A DNA stretch of 64,000 bases, from positions 372,001 through 436,000 of the forward strand of contig NC_089241.1 of the NCBI RefSeq assembly GCF_000512585.2, read 5' to 3'. Under the pieces are notes generated by a model. That model worked only from the letters and a program-made list of their open reading frames with translations. It was not told the origin of the DNA and made no database searches. The stretch is from Kwoniella bestiolae CBS 10118. Lineage: Eukaryota > Basidiomycota > Tremellomycetes > Tremellales > Cryptococcaceae. Position numbers and translations under genes: made by a program. Below are positions 46,701-58,044 of this stretch, piece by piece (the first letter of the stretch is position 1; every line of letters starts with the position of its first letter).

Positions 46701-47124
46701 AGCTATGGTTGGCCGTGATAGACCTGTTGTATCTTCCATACCACCAAAGCAGCCATGATGAGCCATATGCGTTGAGAGGAGGTAGGTCAATAAGAGACCA
46801 ACATGAGGGGGTTGCCCGATGTAGATCAAACCGTCGTATCACGTGACTTTACGATAAATCAGATGAATTCAAGTTACTCGTAGTACGTGGGAGAATCATA
46901 TCATTACATCTTACACGCGACTTACATATACGCATGGTCACAAAAGTAAAAAAAAGTGTCTTGCTTATGATCATCGTTGTCAATAACATCATCAGACCTC
47001 CCCCATGGCATCCCAAACGTAGTGGACCATCCATCTCGATCGACTGCCTATCCTATACTCCTCATACCTGGCCACTAGTGACTTGTGGAGCTCAGGCTCC
47101 TTCAAGGTTGTCTCACTCCCCACC
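43733..47124. other. 3.4-kb divergent intergenic region without recognisable gene
   Basis: Separates the Dep1/Sds3-like gene (minus) from the LRR gene (plus). The longest open frame (44123-44668 minus) is hydrophobic low-complexity sequence with no family signal and is not accepted as a gene. Splice-like signals on the minus strand (for example GTGAGTGAGC near 45415 and GGTTAGTATCATGC near 45715) hint at a spliced long leader or noncoding transcript. A CACGTG E-box lies at 46840-46845. CpG content is ordinary, so this is not a silenced repeat block. Confidence 0.45.
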
Positions 47125-49063
47125 ATGGTCGCCGACCCCTTCGCTGGCGCATTTAAACCTTTTGTCCCTCCAGATTCCCTCCCAAAACGACCCCTCCAGT
47201 TTGCAGCTACCCTCGATGATCCCTCTTCTTCTTCCACCCTTCAGAAATTACCTAGACCCAGACTTCACAAAGAAGGTGTGCCATCAAATTACCCCACTCC
47301 CATATACTCGCACTCCAGGCAGGCGAGTTCTGCCTCTGTCACTATCGCAGGACAACTCTCCAACGGGTTTGAATTAGCAGGATTTGGGGATCTGGCAGTC
47401 AACAGGAGCACAGAAGTGGGAAGTGATGAGTGGATGACGGATATGGTAGCTAAATGTGTAGATGCGGCAAAAGGGAACCTGACCATAACGTACGTTTACA
47501 CCTCTTCTTCTCGATGACTGACCGGTGCTTCTGCATCACCTGGATAAATGGATATCCGCTGACTCTGTTCCTGTGCAGTGGTCTGGGTCTCACATCCCTC
47601 TCGACGAAGATAGCAGAACTTCGAGACCTTGTTACCCTTCCCAGCACGTCCTCTCCCAAGCCACGGCTATCGCACGGTCCACCGCGTTCACCCTTGACCA
47701 ACCCTCGTTACCCCGCCGACCTATCTCTATCACCGGGTACAAATCATCTTTCCGCAAACGCCAGATCATTCACCAGATCATCCTCTGCTCCAGCTGCCTC
47801 ATCCTTCTTCAACAACCTCCATCAGACCAGCTATAGTCGAACACCCAGTGGTCTGGGAGTGATAGTGCAGTCGCCTGCATCACCTACAACCACTGATGCA
47901 AGCGAGGACCAGGAAGACCGGAGGGTGTCAGGCACACCCAATGGTCAGTCAAGCAGCAGAGCGCTGCTGGCTAGTCCCAGCTTGCCTACTCCATCCTCAC
48001 CTGGTCTAGGTTCACCTTCACCGGGAGGAGACCGGAAGAGAACTTTTGGGAGAAGCAAGACTGGAGCTGTGAATCTGACGCAGGGGAAGGCAATGGATAT
48101 AGCTATATTTGCTGGACAGAATAGCTTGACCAGGTGAGTCTCGTCTTCTCATTTCTGCGATATGTTAGGCTGATAGCATAGCCAGTCTACCTTCCGCGCT
48201 CTTCGAAATTTCCAATCTTACGGTTCTGAGCCTGAGGGGAAACAAATTGACTGCTTTACCTGCCGCCATTGGAGAATTGAGACATCTCAAGGAACTGAAT
48301 ATCAGCTTGAATCATCTAGTGAGCTTATCCCACTTTTCTTCGTGATATGTGTGAGTCTAACGCGCTGTTCCGTCCAACCCAGATCGAACTCCCATCTACC
48401 ATACTGAATCTCAATCTTGAGACCTTCAACGCTTCTTCCAATAACTTTCTTCATCGATCATCACCTGACGAACGCTTCTCCGAACTGAAACGAAATCACA
48501 ATCATCCTGTACCACGCCTAACGACTATTTGCATGAACAAGCTAATTTCACCTCGACCTCCCAATGACCTTCCCCCTCTTCTCGATATGTTTGAATGGGA
48601 TCTTCCGCAGAAAGGTATCCCTCATCCACTTCTAGATCCCGAGGCTATGGGTGAAATCATCCCTAGCGAAAGCAAGTTCGATCTTGTGCGCGTGCTTCAA
48701 GCTCTGCGAAGTGCTAGTACGAATCACAAGAACCGTAAAAGATCAGGTGGTGGCGGTAGATCTTTAGATACTCATATCGATCCTTTTCCGCGAGATCACA
48801 AACCATTGCCTCCAGATGACGCATCTAACAATCCATATCATTATCCTTGTCCTTCACCTCGTCATCTCGAGATGGATGCGGAGACAGACGATCGGCCAAG
48901 TAGACATCTGTTTTTACACCCAGCTGAGGAGAGGATGGAATGGGTTCAGATATGCGATACGAAAGATCTACCTATAAGATGGATGGGATGTTCTCCTGGA
49001 TGCTTGGACTTCTTAGACAAGGATGAGGACGAGGATGAAGAGTGGACTATAGACAGTGATTGA
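47125..49063 (+). CDS. Leucine-rich repeat protein
   Basis: Four exons. The start ATG at 47125 lies in CACCATGG context and gives MVADPFAGAFKPFVPPD. A Ser/Pro-rich disordered segment (around SPSPGGDRKRTFGRSKTGAVN) separates the early LRR-like stretch (NLTITGLGLTSLSTKIAELRDLVTLP) from clear repeats: SLPSALFEISNLTVLSLRGNKLTALPAAIGELRHLKELNISLNHL, then IELPSTILNLNLETFNASSNNF. The C-terminal half has no LRR: CMNKLISPRPPNDLPPLLDMFEWDLPQ, a conserved-looking MEWVQICDTKDLPIRWMGCSPGCLDFL, and an acidic end. A protein-protein interaction role is likely; no specific orthologue is recognised. Confidence 0.75.
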
Positions 49064-49615
49064 ATATGGGTGATGGGTATTGATACTTTGTATATGCATG
49101 TCGCTCTATGGACACCCAAACAACTCATTGCCGTAATCAACAGATCTACGGTTTCTTGGGACAGTTCGGGAAATGACATAACCTTTACCCGTCCATCAAA
49201 TTCGGAAAGGATGTGTTTTTTGGGAATTGTCTTAGGCTTTTGCCGATTTGACGTTTCAGGGTAAAAACGTAGCGAGACACGAAAACAAACTTTTGGAGAG
49301 ATACGAGTAGAGATAGCAGGTGACCATGTACCCTCCATTCCAAGACTCGAGTAGATGGTCAGTCGCATTGGGCCGAGATGCGATGCGGGATAGATAAGGA
49401 CAGTAATTGTTTGAGTATATACTCGTGACTATTTGACGTCTTCAACTTCGACCTTCCGTTTATACTCATTGGCCACTGGCATCTTGATACACCAGTACAG
49501 CTGAGCTGAATGCTGCTCTCGGTCTTCCGACACACTCCCGTACCCTTATCTATCGCCTCATTGCCAACCCACACAGGAGGATAATCTCTCATACTGAGCA
49601 ACAAAGATAGACAAG
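49064..49615. promoter_or_regulatory. Upstream region of AEC transporter
   Basis: Tandem gene order (both plus). No specific site recognised; an open frame on the minus strand across 48946-49368 is a shadow. Confidence 0.35.
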
Positions 49616-52062
49616 ATGACGACGGAGACGGGAGCTATCATCTACAAGGGTGAGTGTTACTTCCCTCTTTCCGAATGCAATCTTTGGAGATTATCATGAC
49701 TGAGATTGATGTTTGGGGTGTAAACTAGCATTTGCGCCTACGATCAAAATGATGATCTGTATAGGACTGGGGATAGTCTTGACCAAGAGGTGCAATTTTC
49801 AACCTGTGAATGCCAAGGGAGTCAGTATATTGAGTCTAGTGAGTACTCGTTGTGTTCTCCTATGGTCCGTATCGTAGGGGTCGTCTGTGAATCTGTCAGT
49901 CTCGGCTGACTCTCATATAAAACGATAGAACATCTCATTACCGCTTCTTATCTTCGGGTCAATGGTATCTGCGTTCACCTCTGATAATATCAAGGCCTTC
50001 GGTCCTTTGATCATGGTTGCTATAATCTATCAATTCATTGGACTCCTCTTCGCATGGATCACAAGGGAGTTGTTTTATGTGCCGAAGGACTTTCACCACG
50101 GTATATTGGTTGTGAGTTCGCTTCTAATGCTTGATGATGCGGGGAAAGTAGGACTGATGTTGTTGATACAGCTTGGAATGTTGTCAAATTGGGGTGAGTT
50201 TTGCGAACGTTTGTCATGAAGGAATCTGTATGCTTATACTCGATCGTTACTCCAGGTAACTTACCTACCGCCGTGGTTCAGACACTTGCCAAAGGTTCGC
50301 CGTTCGATCCTAGTACGGATGTAGAGCTGGGTGTAGCATATATTGCGTGAGCTTTCTAAACTCATTTTAGAGATGTGTTACACAAGTAATGCTGAACCTT
50401 GACACGTCCGTAGCGTCTTCGTTCTCGTCATGACGGTCACCCTATTTCCCCTCGGGATGCACAAGATGTGCGCATGGGATTTCCGCGAAGACAACTTACT
50501 TGGGCCTCCGCCATTACCAATCAAGGAAAGATGGAGACAGCGGTTCAACAGTCTCAAAGGGGTATTCAGACCAACAAAAGTCAAGACGGATGGAGATGAG
50601 GAACAAGGTGAAAAGCGGCATGATAGCGATATGACCTTGAGTGCCCCTGCCCCTCATCCCACCGGTATTGACCCATCTGGTCCAGCAGATACTGCTCAAT
50701 CCAAATCAGCCAAAAGAACATCTTCCAACGACGTATTTGATGATCAAGAGGAATCTGGAGATACTGTTGCGCCAGATCTGGTCTATCGAGCCAGATTCGC
50801 CGGAGGAGCAGATATGACGAGGAAGAAATCCAGAGCATCATCATTCCATTCTCTCATGGAATCCACCCGACCTATCCCGCCTACCGCACCGCTGGAAGCC
50901 AGTGGTATCGCCGAACCGTGCCAGGATCCACTCTCACCTAATCCCAACCAGCTCAATCCCGTCTGCTCACATCACGGTGGGGAGACATACAACTACCATC
51001 ATCTCGCTACGCCCGCACCGTCCATACACGCTCCCAAGAAACCCTTAAAGCAGAGAATGTGGAAGTACCTCGAACCGTTTCTTACGCCTTTTATGGCTGC
51101 TATCGTACTAGGTATAATCTGCTCGACGGTCAGACCTATCAAAGCACTGCTGGTACCGGTGGAGGGCTGGTCAGTCAGTAGAATACCCAATGCTCCAAAT
51201 GATGAGCCTCCACTGTCGTTCATCATGGACACTGCAACTTTCTTGGGTGGGATCTCCATTCCTGGTGGTTTGGTGTTACTCGGTGCGAGTTTCGGGAGAT
51301 TGAGACTGCCAAAGAAATGGAGTGATATACCTTTTGGTGCTATTGTGGTGAGTTAGCTTTTCCCCATATGTCGAAATCCTCAGCTGAGGCAGATTTGTAT
51401 TTTCCTCTTCTTTAGGCTATGACCCTTTTCAAGAGTAAGTGGATAGGATACATGTGCATGGAGCAGCAGTGTGTCAAACTGACATCTCAACCGTCTTTCA
51501 GTGGTCATTTTGCCTCTAATCGGAGTGTGAGTGGAGCGGATGGGTTTTCACGGTCAGATTTCAGATTTACTGATATGATTGTTTTTGTAGATTCTTCATC
51601 GAAGGCTTGAGAGATCATTCAACCCTTTACCCACGAGAGGATAAGAGTAAGTTCTGTGATCTTATTCACGGATTCAATCCTCGAGACTCACATAAATTAC
51701 ACAAATGTGCTGATAAATGGTTCAATGTCAGTGCGAATATTCGTTGCTATCCTCCTTAGCGGTACCCCATCCTCGGTGAATCAGCTAGTCATTACTCAGC
51801 TGTATAACCCCAATGGAACTGCCGATACTCTATCCACCTTCTTGGCTTTGCAGTGTGAGTCCGGGAGAACCACACTATTGGAACAAGATGATGATTTTTG
51901 CTCTTATGGTTGATAGATATAATGATGCCTATATTATCGACGTGAGTTATCCGTTTCATCGGTCGTCGATCCATCGCCGCAAGACAGCGAGAGTGGCGCT
52001 GACAGATGACTTACACCTATCTCAGTGCGCTTGCTGCGATTGCGCTGTTTGTGGTCAAATAG
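49616..52062 (+). CDS. Auxin-efflux-carrier (AEC) family membrane transporter
   Basis: Multi-pass membrane protein of the AEC/PIN-like superfamily (substrate unknown in fungi). The first exon MTTETGAIIYK is followed by the helices TIKMMICIGLGIVLTKR, NISLPLLIFGSMVSAF and ALGPLIM-like FGPLIMVAIIYQFIGLLFAW, then VLGMLSNWGNLPTAVVQTLAKG (the NxG/NLP segment typical of the family) and VFVLVMTVTLFPLG. A long hydrophilic loop (roughly 230 residues, with MDE/Ser-rich sequence) separates the two halves. The C-terminal half has EPFLTPFMAAIVLGIICS, TATFLGGISIPGGLVLLGASFGR, RIFVAILLSGTPSSVNQLVITQLYN and a last exon ending AAIALFVVK. About ten exons. Confidence 0.85.
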
Positions 52063-52412
52063 TATATATATATAACGACATTCTCGGATTGTGAATTGTC
52101 AGGATATTTGGGTCTCAGATATATAATGATATTGATGTAAATGATGAGAATAGATATATAGATAATCGTGTATAATATGAACATGTATATACAATTGCTA
52201 AATTGACTTGAAGTGATTGGAGAAATGTAGTATGGAAATCAGATAAACTCGAAAGATAACTGGTGGAATCTCGAACACATCAATGAACAAAGCCAAGAAC
52301 ATAGACATAGAACATCTTGCTGATCTGAAAAGATAGATTCAAGGTACTGTATTGAGGTCTCTCTTGATCAAGGATTACCATTCAGTGCTGCATGTCAGAG
52401 TAGTTTATTTGA
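52063..52412. other. Convergent intergenic region
   Basis: AT-rich 3' flanks with a TATATATATA run near 52062-52075. Nothing else seen. Confidence 0.4.
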
Positions 52413-53501
52413 CTATCTTCGTTTGCCTTTACCCGCGCGTAATCGCTTCAACCATATCTCGTAATCTTGCGATTGATGGTACTTGCTTTCGTGGTTGCCG
52501 GGAGTTGGGTCGGGATACCGTCTGAGAGTGTGAACAGGTCGAGGATCGGTAAGGATCCTTGAGGGTGAACCGTGATTGTCGGAGTGGGGCCTAAAGGCAT
52601 CTTGAGTTGTACTGCTGTAGTGGTTGTTACGATTCGTTTGGTTGGTGGGATAGTCATCATCCACATGATTTGGATCTTCTCCTTGAGAGCGACGATGGGG
52701 GTTCTGACTTCGTTGATGGTTATACTCGAAAGCGTGAAAGCTCATCCTCTTGCTTCTGCTCTTGCTCCCATCTCTACCTTGGTCAAACGATCCACTTCGT
52801 GGGCCATCTCGGTAGTAAGCTTCGGTATCGTGTTTGACCAGCGAATGCACTGATTCATGGTCGATTTCGTGAGTTGACCTTCTTCTTCGACTAACGCTAT
52901 TTTTTCCATCTGATTGGCTACCAGCTTTCGACACTAAATCTTCAAATTCCCTCCTAGACTCCACCGACATCTTCCCCCCCTCGAAGAAATCCAGCGTACT
53001 ATTCATCTTCTCAAACTTTGTGCCTCTTCGGGCATTAGCCAAAAACTCTTCCTTCTTAGCCTCGATCTCCTCCTGCCCCACTTCCTCCTCTCTGAACGGA
53101 CTAGCATTCCTAGATGGGGGGTCCTCGTCCAGCTCGAACATCCCCTTCCTCTCGTCCTCCTCTCCAAGCCATACCCTCTTGGGCACACCGGTCCCCCAAC
53201 TTTCCTCGATAGATCCCAGCTGGGCTTTCTTGGATCTTCCACCGATGGGTACGCCGAGCATACGTTCTTTAGCAAGGGCCCGCTCGTACGCTGGTCCGGG
53301 GTGGAATTTCGGTTGTCGCCAGCCTCGCTCGAAGTCTTCGTACGGCTCGGGGAAGGGTCGATTGGTGATGGTCAGACGGTCGAATCGAAGGGAGTCGGGG
53401 TCTTTGCCTGCGAACCAGTCTTCGACACCATTGGGTTTTTGGCGGGTAGTAGTGCTGGGCCCTGCTTGGGCTGAGGAAGAGGAATCGAGAGGGCTCTTCA
53501 T
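52413..53501 (-). CDS. Charged hypothetical protein, single exon, unknown
   Basis: 362 residues without introns, unusual in this window. Not recognised. The N-terminal third is the most ordered: GVEDWFAGKDPDSLRFDRL, PFPEPYEDFERGWRQPKFHPG, and YERALAKERMLGVPIGGRSKK. An acidic stretch (GEEDERKGMFELDEDPP) and a helical FEKMNSTLDFFEGGKMS, SRREFEDLV segment follow. The C-terminal part is Arg/Ser/His/Asn-rich and disordered, ending YEIWLKRLRAGKGKRR. Composition suggests a nuclear or RNA-associated protein (inference only). Confidence 0.65.
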   Translation of the reverse strand: MKSPLDSSSSAQAGPSTTTRQKPNGVEDWFAGKDPDSLRFDRLTITNRPFPEPYEDFERGWRQPKFHPGPAYERALAKERMLGVPIGGRSKKAQLGSIEESWGTGVPKRVWLGEEDERKGMFELDEDPPSRNASPFREEEVGQEEIEAKKEEFLANARRGTKFEKMNSTLDFFEGGKMSVESRREFEDLVSKAGSQSDGKNSVSRRRRSTHEIDHESVHSLVKHDTEAYYRDGPRSGSFDQGRDGSKSRSKRMSFHAFEYNHQRSQNPHRRSQGEDPNHVDDDYPTNQTNRNNHYSSTTQDAFRPHSDNHGSPSRILTDPRPVHTLRRYPDPTPGNHESKYHQSQDYEIWLKRLRAGKGKRR

Positions 53502-54078
53502 TTTGGTGGGAATTGGATGGGAAGGAAAATGAATTAGGGATTACGATATGGAGAGAGGGATGTATCTGTTTGCGGGATTGATGAGGAGGTCAGTAATGAC
53601 TTGGGCGGTTTGATGATTCCAGTATCATGAAAGGGAAGATCATGGCAATTCCCAGTTCAGTCATGCGCAGATACTTACAAAATGACAGACAGTCAACTCG
53701 GAGGATGGTGATATTCCCCCTCTTCCTGATTGGAGGGATAGTACGAAGTGAAATCAGTTGGATATGCCAAGCGGTGAGGCAAATAAGTGGGGAAAGTCGG
53801 AGAGTCAGCGTATTATGTCAGGATAGCTATTGCCAGTGAGTGACCCATGTAACGATGATGATGAAGCAAAAGGAAATGTGAAAGAGGAAAGTCGATCAGG
53901 AAAGTCGATCGTAAGAGACAGAGAAAGAGGAATAAGGAATGAATCAATCCCAGCTCAATTGAAATGCGACATAGCTGAAAGCGCACGGGCCTACATCTTT
54001 CCTTTTCCTTTTCCTAATCAGAGTATCACACACGCATTCAACTATACTCATATTTATATATACACGTGTACAATCAAC
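53502..54078. other. Intergenic between unknown gene and MPDU1
   Basis: Upstream region of the single-exon gene and 3' flank of MPDU1. A purine-rich GGAAAGTCGATC direct repeat lies near 53887-53910. No gene supported. Confidence 0.4.
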
Positions 54079-55358
54079 CTAATCGACCTTCCTAGCCCAT
54101 CTCTTACCCACGCCCGTATCACTCGCATAAACCTTTTCAGGCGAAGCCAGCGAGACCGAACCTCTCTCCTCGGCACTATGTCTTCTTAGCAGATCACCTT
54201 CCCCACCAGCGTTCTTCCAATAGACAATCATCTGTAATGCCAATACAGCATTCAGGATAGCAGCACCGGCAAATCCCCAGAAGATCAGGGGGTCATCCAC
54301 TTCTTGTTTGGTAGTGAACAGTCTTGCTAGGCATCCCAGCAGGGCGTTGAAGACAGCGAATGCTGAGAGATTACCGGTGGATTTATGTTTGTGGTTCGAG
54401 AGGATCTGAGGTGCTTTGGAGATCAATGATAAGGGGAGGGTAGCAGCTTGGAGGAGGGCGACTACGCTCGCAATACACATGATAAGCCGAGATTTCTCAG
54501 ATGAGGGAGCACCACCACGAAGCAAGGGAGAAGAGAAGACACTCACGCATTCCAGGTGGACATAAGTTCTCAGACCAAAGTACCACCCCAGACACAACGG
54601 TAATCACCAAACCAGTGATGACCTTGCCCAAATTCCCATTACCCCCTGAAACCTTCTTACCAGACAATGGACCTCCTAAGCTACCTCCTCCGACCGCGCC
54701 TCTGGGCGAGGAGAAGAACAAGATCAATAGAGTGATGATGACATTTTGGATGGTCAGGAAGAAGTTCTCCCCGTAGGTCGAGAAAGGGAATCTGTTTCGG
54801 GAGGCGTAGGCTAGGTTGATAGCGTATGAGGCTGTTTCGAGGATCTGCGGTTATGGCGAGGATTTGGTGTTAGCAAACTCCTTCTAATATTTATTTAGGG
54901 AAAGGTATGACAGGACAGGAGGAGAAGCAGAGCCAGAGCCAGAGGAAGTGGAAAACTGAGACAAGAAGTGTGACAGGGAGAGAAGAGAGACGGACAGACC
55001 AAAACCCACATAAGCAGACAACGACAACCCCCTAGCCGACCCACTCCCCACAATCTTCAGAATCTGCGGAATCTTCACAATCCCACCGCCTACCACTATA
55101 CCCAGCCCCAAACCCTTGGATAATGCGTATTTCAAACATTCCACATGGGTTATATCGAAGTTGTATACCAGGATATCATAGCATTGTTCGCCTATTAATG
55201 CTTCGGCGGGTTGACGCAGGAAGGAAGGGATATTTTGGGTTATTGACGTTACCTGTGTGCGAGTGCAGATCATGACAGAGTTGGTATGGTCAGTGTAGTA
55301 CAGCAGAGTGGGGGGTGATGCTGGATGATATACGTACAGCTGAATGTAAGGCTGACAT
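54079..55358 (-). CDS. MPDU1: MPDU1 homologue, PQ-loop protein for dolichol-linked sugar use
   Basis: ER membrane protein needed for use of dolichol-P-mannose and dolichol-P-glucose in N-glycan, O-mannose and GPI synthesis. The start ATG at 55358 gives a 7-codon exon (MSALHSA) followed by VTSITQNIPSFLRQPAE and CYDILVYNFDITHVECLKYALSKGLG. PQ-loop 1 is VKIPQILKIVGSGSARGLS and PQ-loop 2 ISKAPQILSNHKHKSTGNLS. Hydrophobic helices lie between and after them, with the C-terminal helix NAVLALQMIVYWKNAG and a charged tail ending RKVD. A Gly-rich cytosolic/lumenal insert (AVGGGSLGGPLSG) sits before the second half. Five or six exons. Confidence 0.88.
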
Positions 55359-56102
55359 GATGAGAGATGAGGTGGAAGTCGGTGAGGTAGGGGTAGAATC
55401 AAGGATGATGGGTGCCAGCGTATATGAATGATATTTGAATCTTCTGAGTGTGTTGGAGTAAGAGTCTGTACAGTGATTGGTGCGTTTCTGTGTCTCTGAT
55501 GATGGATATGTTTTGATGTTATGTGTGGATCTGCGTTATAACGTGGTTGTTTGATTACGATGGAGCAGTTAATCAGTAATCTGTCGCGCTGGACGTGTCT
55601 CGAGTAATGTGAGTGATTTGCTATTTGATCCCGCTCGTTCAAGTGGCATACAAATAACGAGAGAGTACAGCATAGAGCATCATCTCATACATCTCATCTT
55701 GGATTGGTGTTACATATTAAAAATCATATATCGTATATAAAGTATAATCCTCAATACCCCACTGCGAAACGCGAATCAGGAGAAAGTGATATCTACAGAA
55801 ACAGCAGATCAAAGAAAAACCAGAAAGGCAAAAAAGAAAGTAACAACGAAAAGTATCAGAGAAAAGCTTGTCCATAAAAGCTATGAGCCATAATTCAAAT
55901 CCATATCAATCGGAATCCAAAGCAACAAAACAGCAAAGTAATCGTACAACTTTCAAATCCTCGAACCACCAGACTAGTCCATATAGAAAGATTGATAGAT
56001 ACTCGCTCGTTGATACAGCCCCTACACCCACCATTATCGAGTACAACTTCTAGATGTTATCGTTCTGCCTCCTTCGATTGTCGTGTATTTCCATCAATCA
56101 AA
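55359..56102. other. Intergenic, MPDU1 upstream / bHLH 3' flank
   Basis: AT-rich, with AAAGAAAG-type A-rich sequence near 55790-55870. No gene recognised. Confidence 0.4.
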
Positions 56103-58044
56103 TTACCATCGCATCCCTCCATCGCTCTCGTCCCGTCCACCCGCACCAACACCAGAGAGCAACGCGCTCATGCTCATCTGCAATTCCGCTTGACTATCCT
56201 TCCTGACCGTTCTCTCCCTCTGTCTGCCCCTCATATCAGATATAGACATGTTCATAGATAGCGGCGAGTGCATATCCAGCGCTTCCGTGTTCTCTCTATC
56301 GAAGCTCGCAGAGGAAGATACCGATTCGCTCGATCGTCTGACATTGTTGATTGAAGAGGTAGAAGCAGTATTGGGGGATGGTTCGAATGTCATCAGGACA
56401 TCATGCGCGGTATCGTGGGTATGCCCATTCCCATTGGTCATGGTATTACCCCAAGTTCGAGTGTCGAGGTTCATATGCTCAAAAGAGAATGGTCGATCCG
56501 GTTCTGGAGACGGTCTCATCACTTCCAAGCTGTGTGCTCCGCTGAGGTCGAAAGTGGGTTGTTGATTGAGTGGATTAGGGTTGGAATTGTTATCGCCCAT
56601 CCAGAAAAGGGAGGATTGATTGTTTGCGATAGGCGGAGGTTGAATCGCAGGGTTGACACCGTAAGTCATCAGCATCGCTTCGAGGTGGGCAATTCGACCA
56701 GCTTGAACGTCGGTAACGTGTTTCAGATCCCTGCACATTCGGTAATATTGTCAGTCTGGATTTATACCATGATAGCTACTCGAAATATACTTACCGAATG
56801 TACTGCACACTGTGACTCAAAATTCGTCCTTTGCACTGCACAGCATCTTTCATCGCTTTGCTGTTCATCGATGCAGCTCGCTTCGTCTTCTGCGAGTGTA
56901 CGTGGCTTATCAGCACAAACACCATAATCGCAATGATAGACACATTCACCACTCACCTTTTTCTTCTTACCCGACTCGATGTGAGGCTTCCCTTCCTCTT
57001 CTTCCTCCTCATCCAGTATCGCTTCCTCATTGTCCGGCAAGTTGTAAAAGGGAGGCAAGAGGTGACAAAGTTCTTCAATCTTAGCGTTGATATGTTCTCT
57101 TCTTCTCTTCTCAACTTGATTGTGACATTCTCTTCTCCTTTGCTTCTTGTATGACTCATCCGTCAATTGATGAGGTAATGGTTTAGCAGGTGTCATGGGA
57201 CTATCGATGATCGCATCGTCCATGGTTTCGCCAAAACTACCAAGACTTCCAGGTAACATTGACGGAACACTTCCGCTACCCCACGAGATCGTGTCGGTCT
57301 CGGTTCTAGGAATCGACATTCCGAATGAACCGTTCAAACCGAAATCTGGAGGGGAGATCGAATCGGTTTGTTCACCTTCCACGTGAGTATCTAGTCCAAT
57401 CCCTAACCCCATTGGTTTACCATTACCACTTTGGCTACTTGCCCTTACTTGAGCAGGACCAGAAAACGATTGTGCTCTACCAGGTTGAGTCGATCTACCT
57501 CTAGGTTGGATTGATCCGGGCGGGGGTCTAGCGTCGTTCATGGATTTTCGTGCTGATCGAGATCGTGAGGAGGGTGCCTTGCCCACATGGGATGATCTTG
57601 AAGAAGATTGAGAACGAGATCGTTGATTTGGATCTTCGTTGTTGGCGAGATTGATGGGTGGTTCAGGATTATCATTCCCAAACTTCATAGCGCTGAACAT
57701 GGCCGCAGGGTGGAATCGATCGGCACTGCTTGACAGGGGCGAGTTCATACTGTAGTCAAATGTATGTGTCTGAGCTGGTAAGGATGAGGAGAACGAGAAT
57801 GGAGAGACCATGTTCATTGGCATTTGATGGGGACTACCAGACATGAGAGAGGTAAGAAGGTTGGTTTCGACGGTCATTGAGCCATCTGAGAACGGTCGGT
57901 GCATCGATGGTCTGTTATTATTGTTCTCGAGCCCAGGGATTCTATGGAATCGGGTAATGAATGGTCAGCATAAATGGCACAAAGATACAGTCAAAGTGAT
58001 ACATGGGTAACTCACTTGAATCCCTCTGTCTTGATCGTAGTCAT
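56103..58044 (-). CDS. Class B basic helix-loop-helix transcription factor
   Basis: Predicted E-box (CACGTG) binding regulator. The start MTTIKTEGFK at 58044 joins IPGLENNNN after a short intron. A long Ser/Pro/Met-rich region precedes the bHLH, whose basic part is RRRECHNQVEKRRREHINAKI. The His, Glu and Arg at the class B positions (H-x3-E-x3-R) are present. Helix 1 ends EELCHLLPP. The loop is unusually long and acidic (DNEEAILDEEEEEEGKPH) before a Lys-rich stretch and helix 2 (MNSKAMKDAVQCKGRILSHSVQYIRDLKHV). A short leucine/heptad-like segment (RIAHLEAMLMTYG) follows, then a disordered tail ending DESDGGMRW. Two introns interrupt the loop and helix 2. Target genes unknown. Confidence 0.87.
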
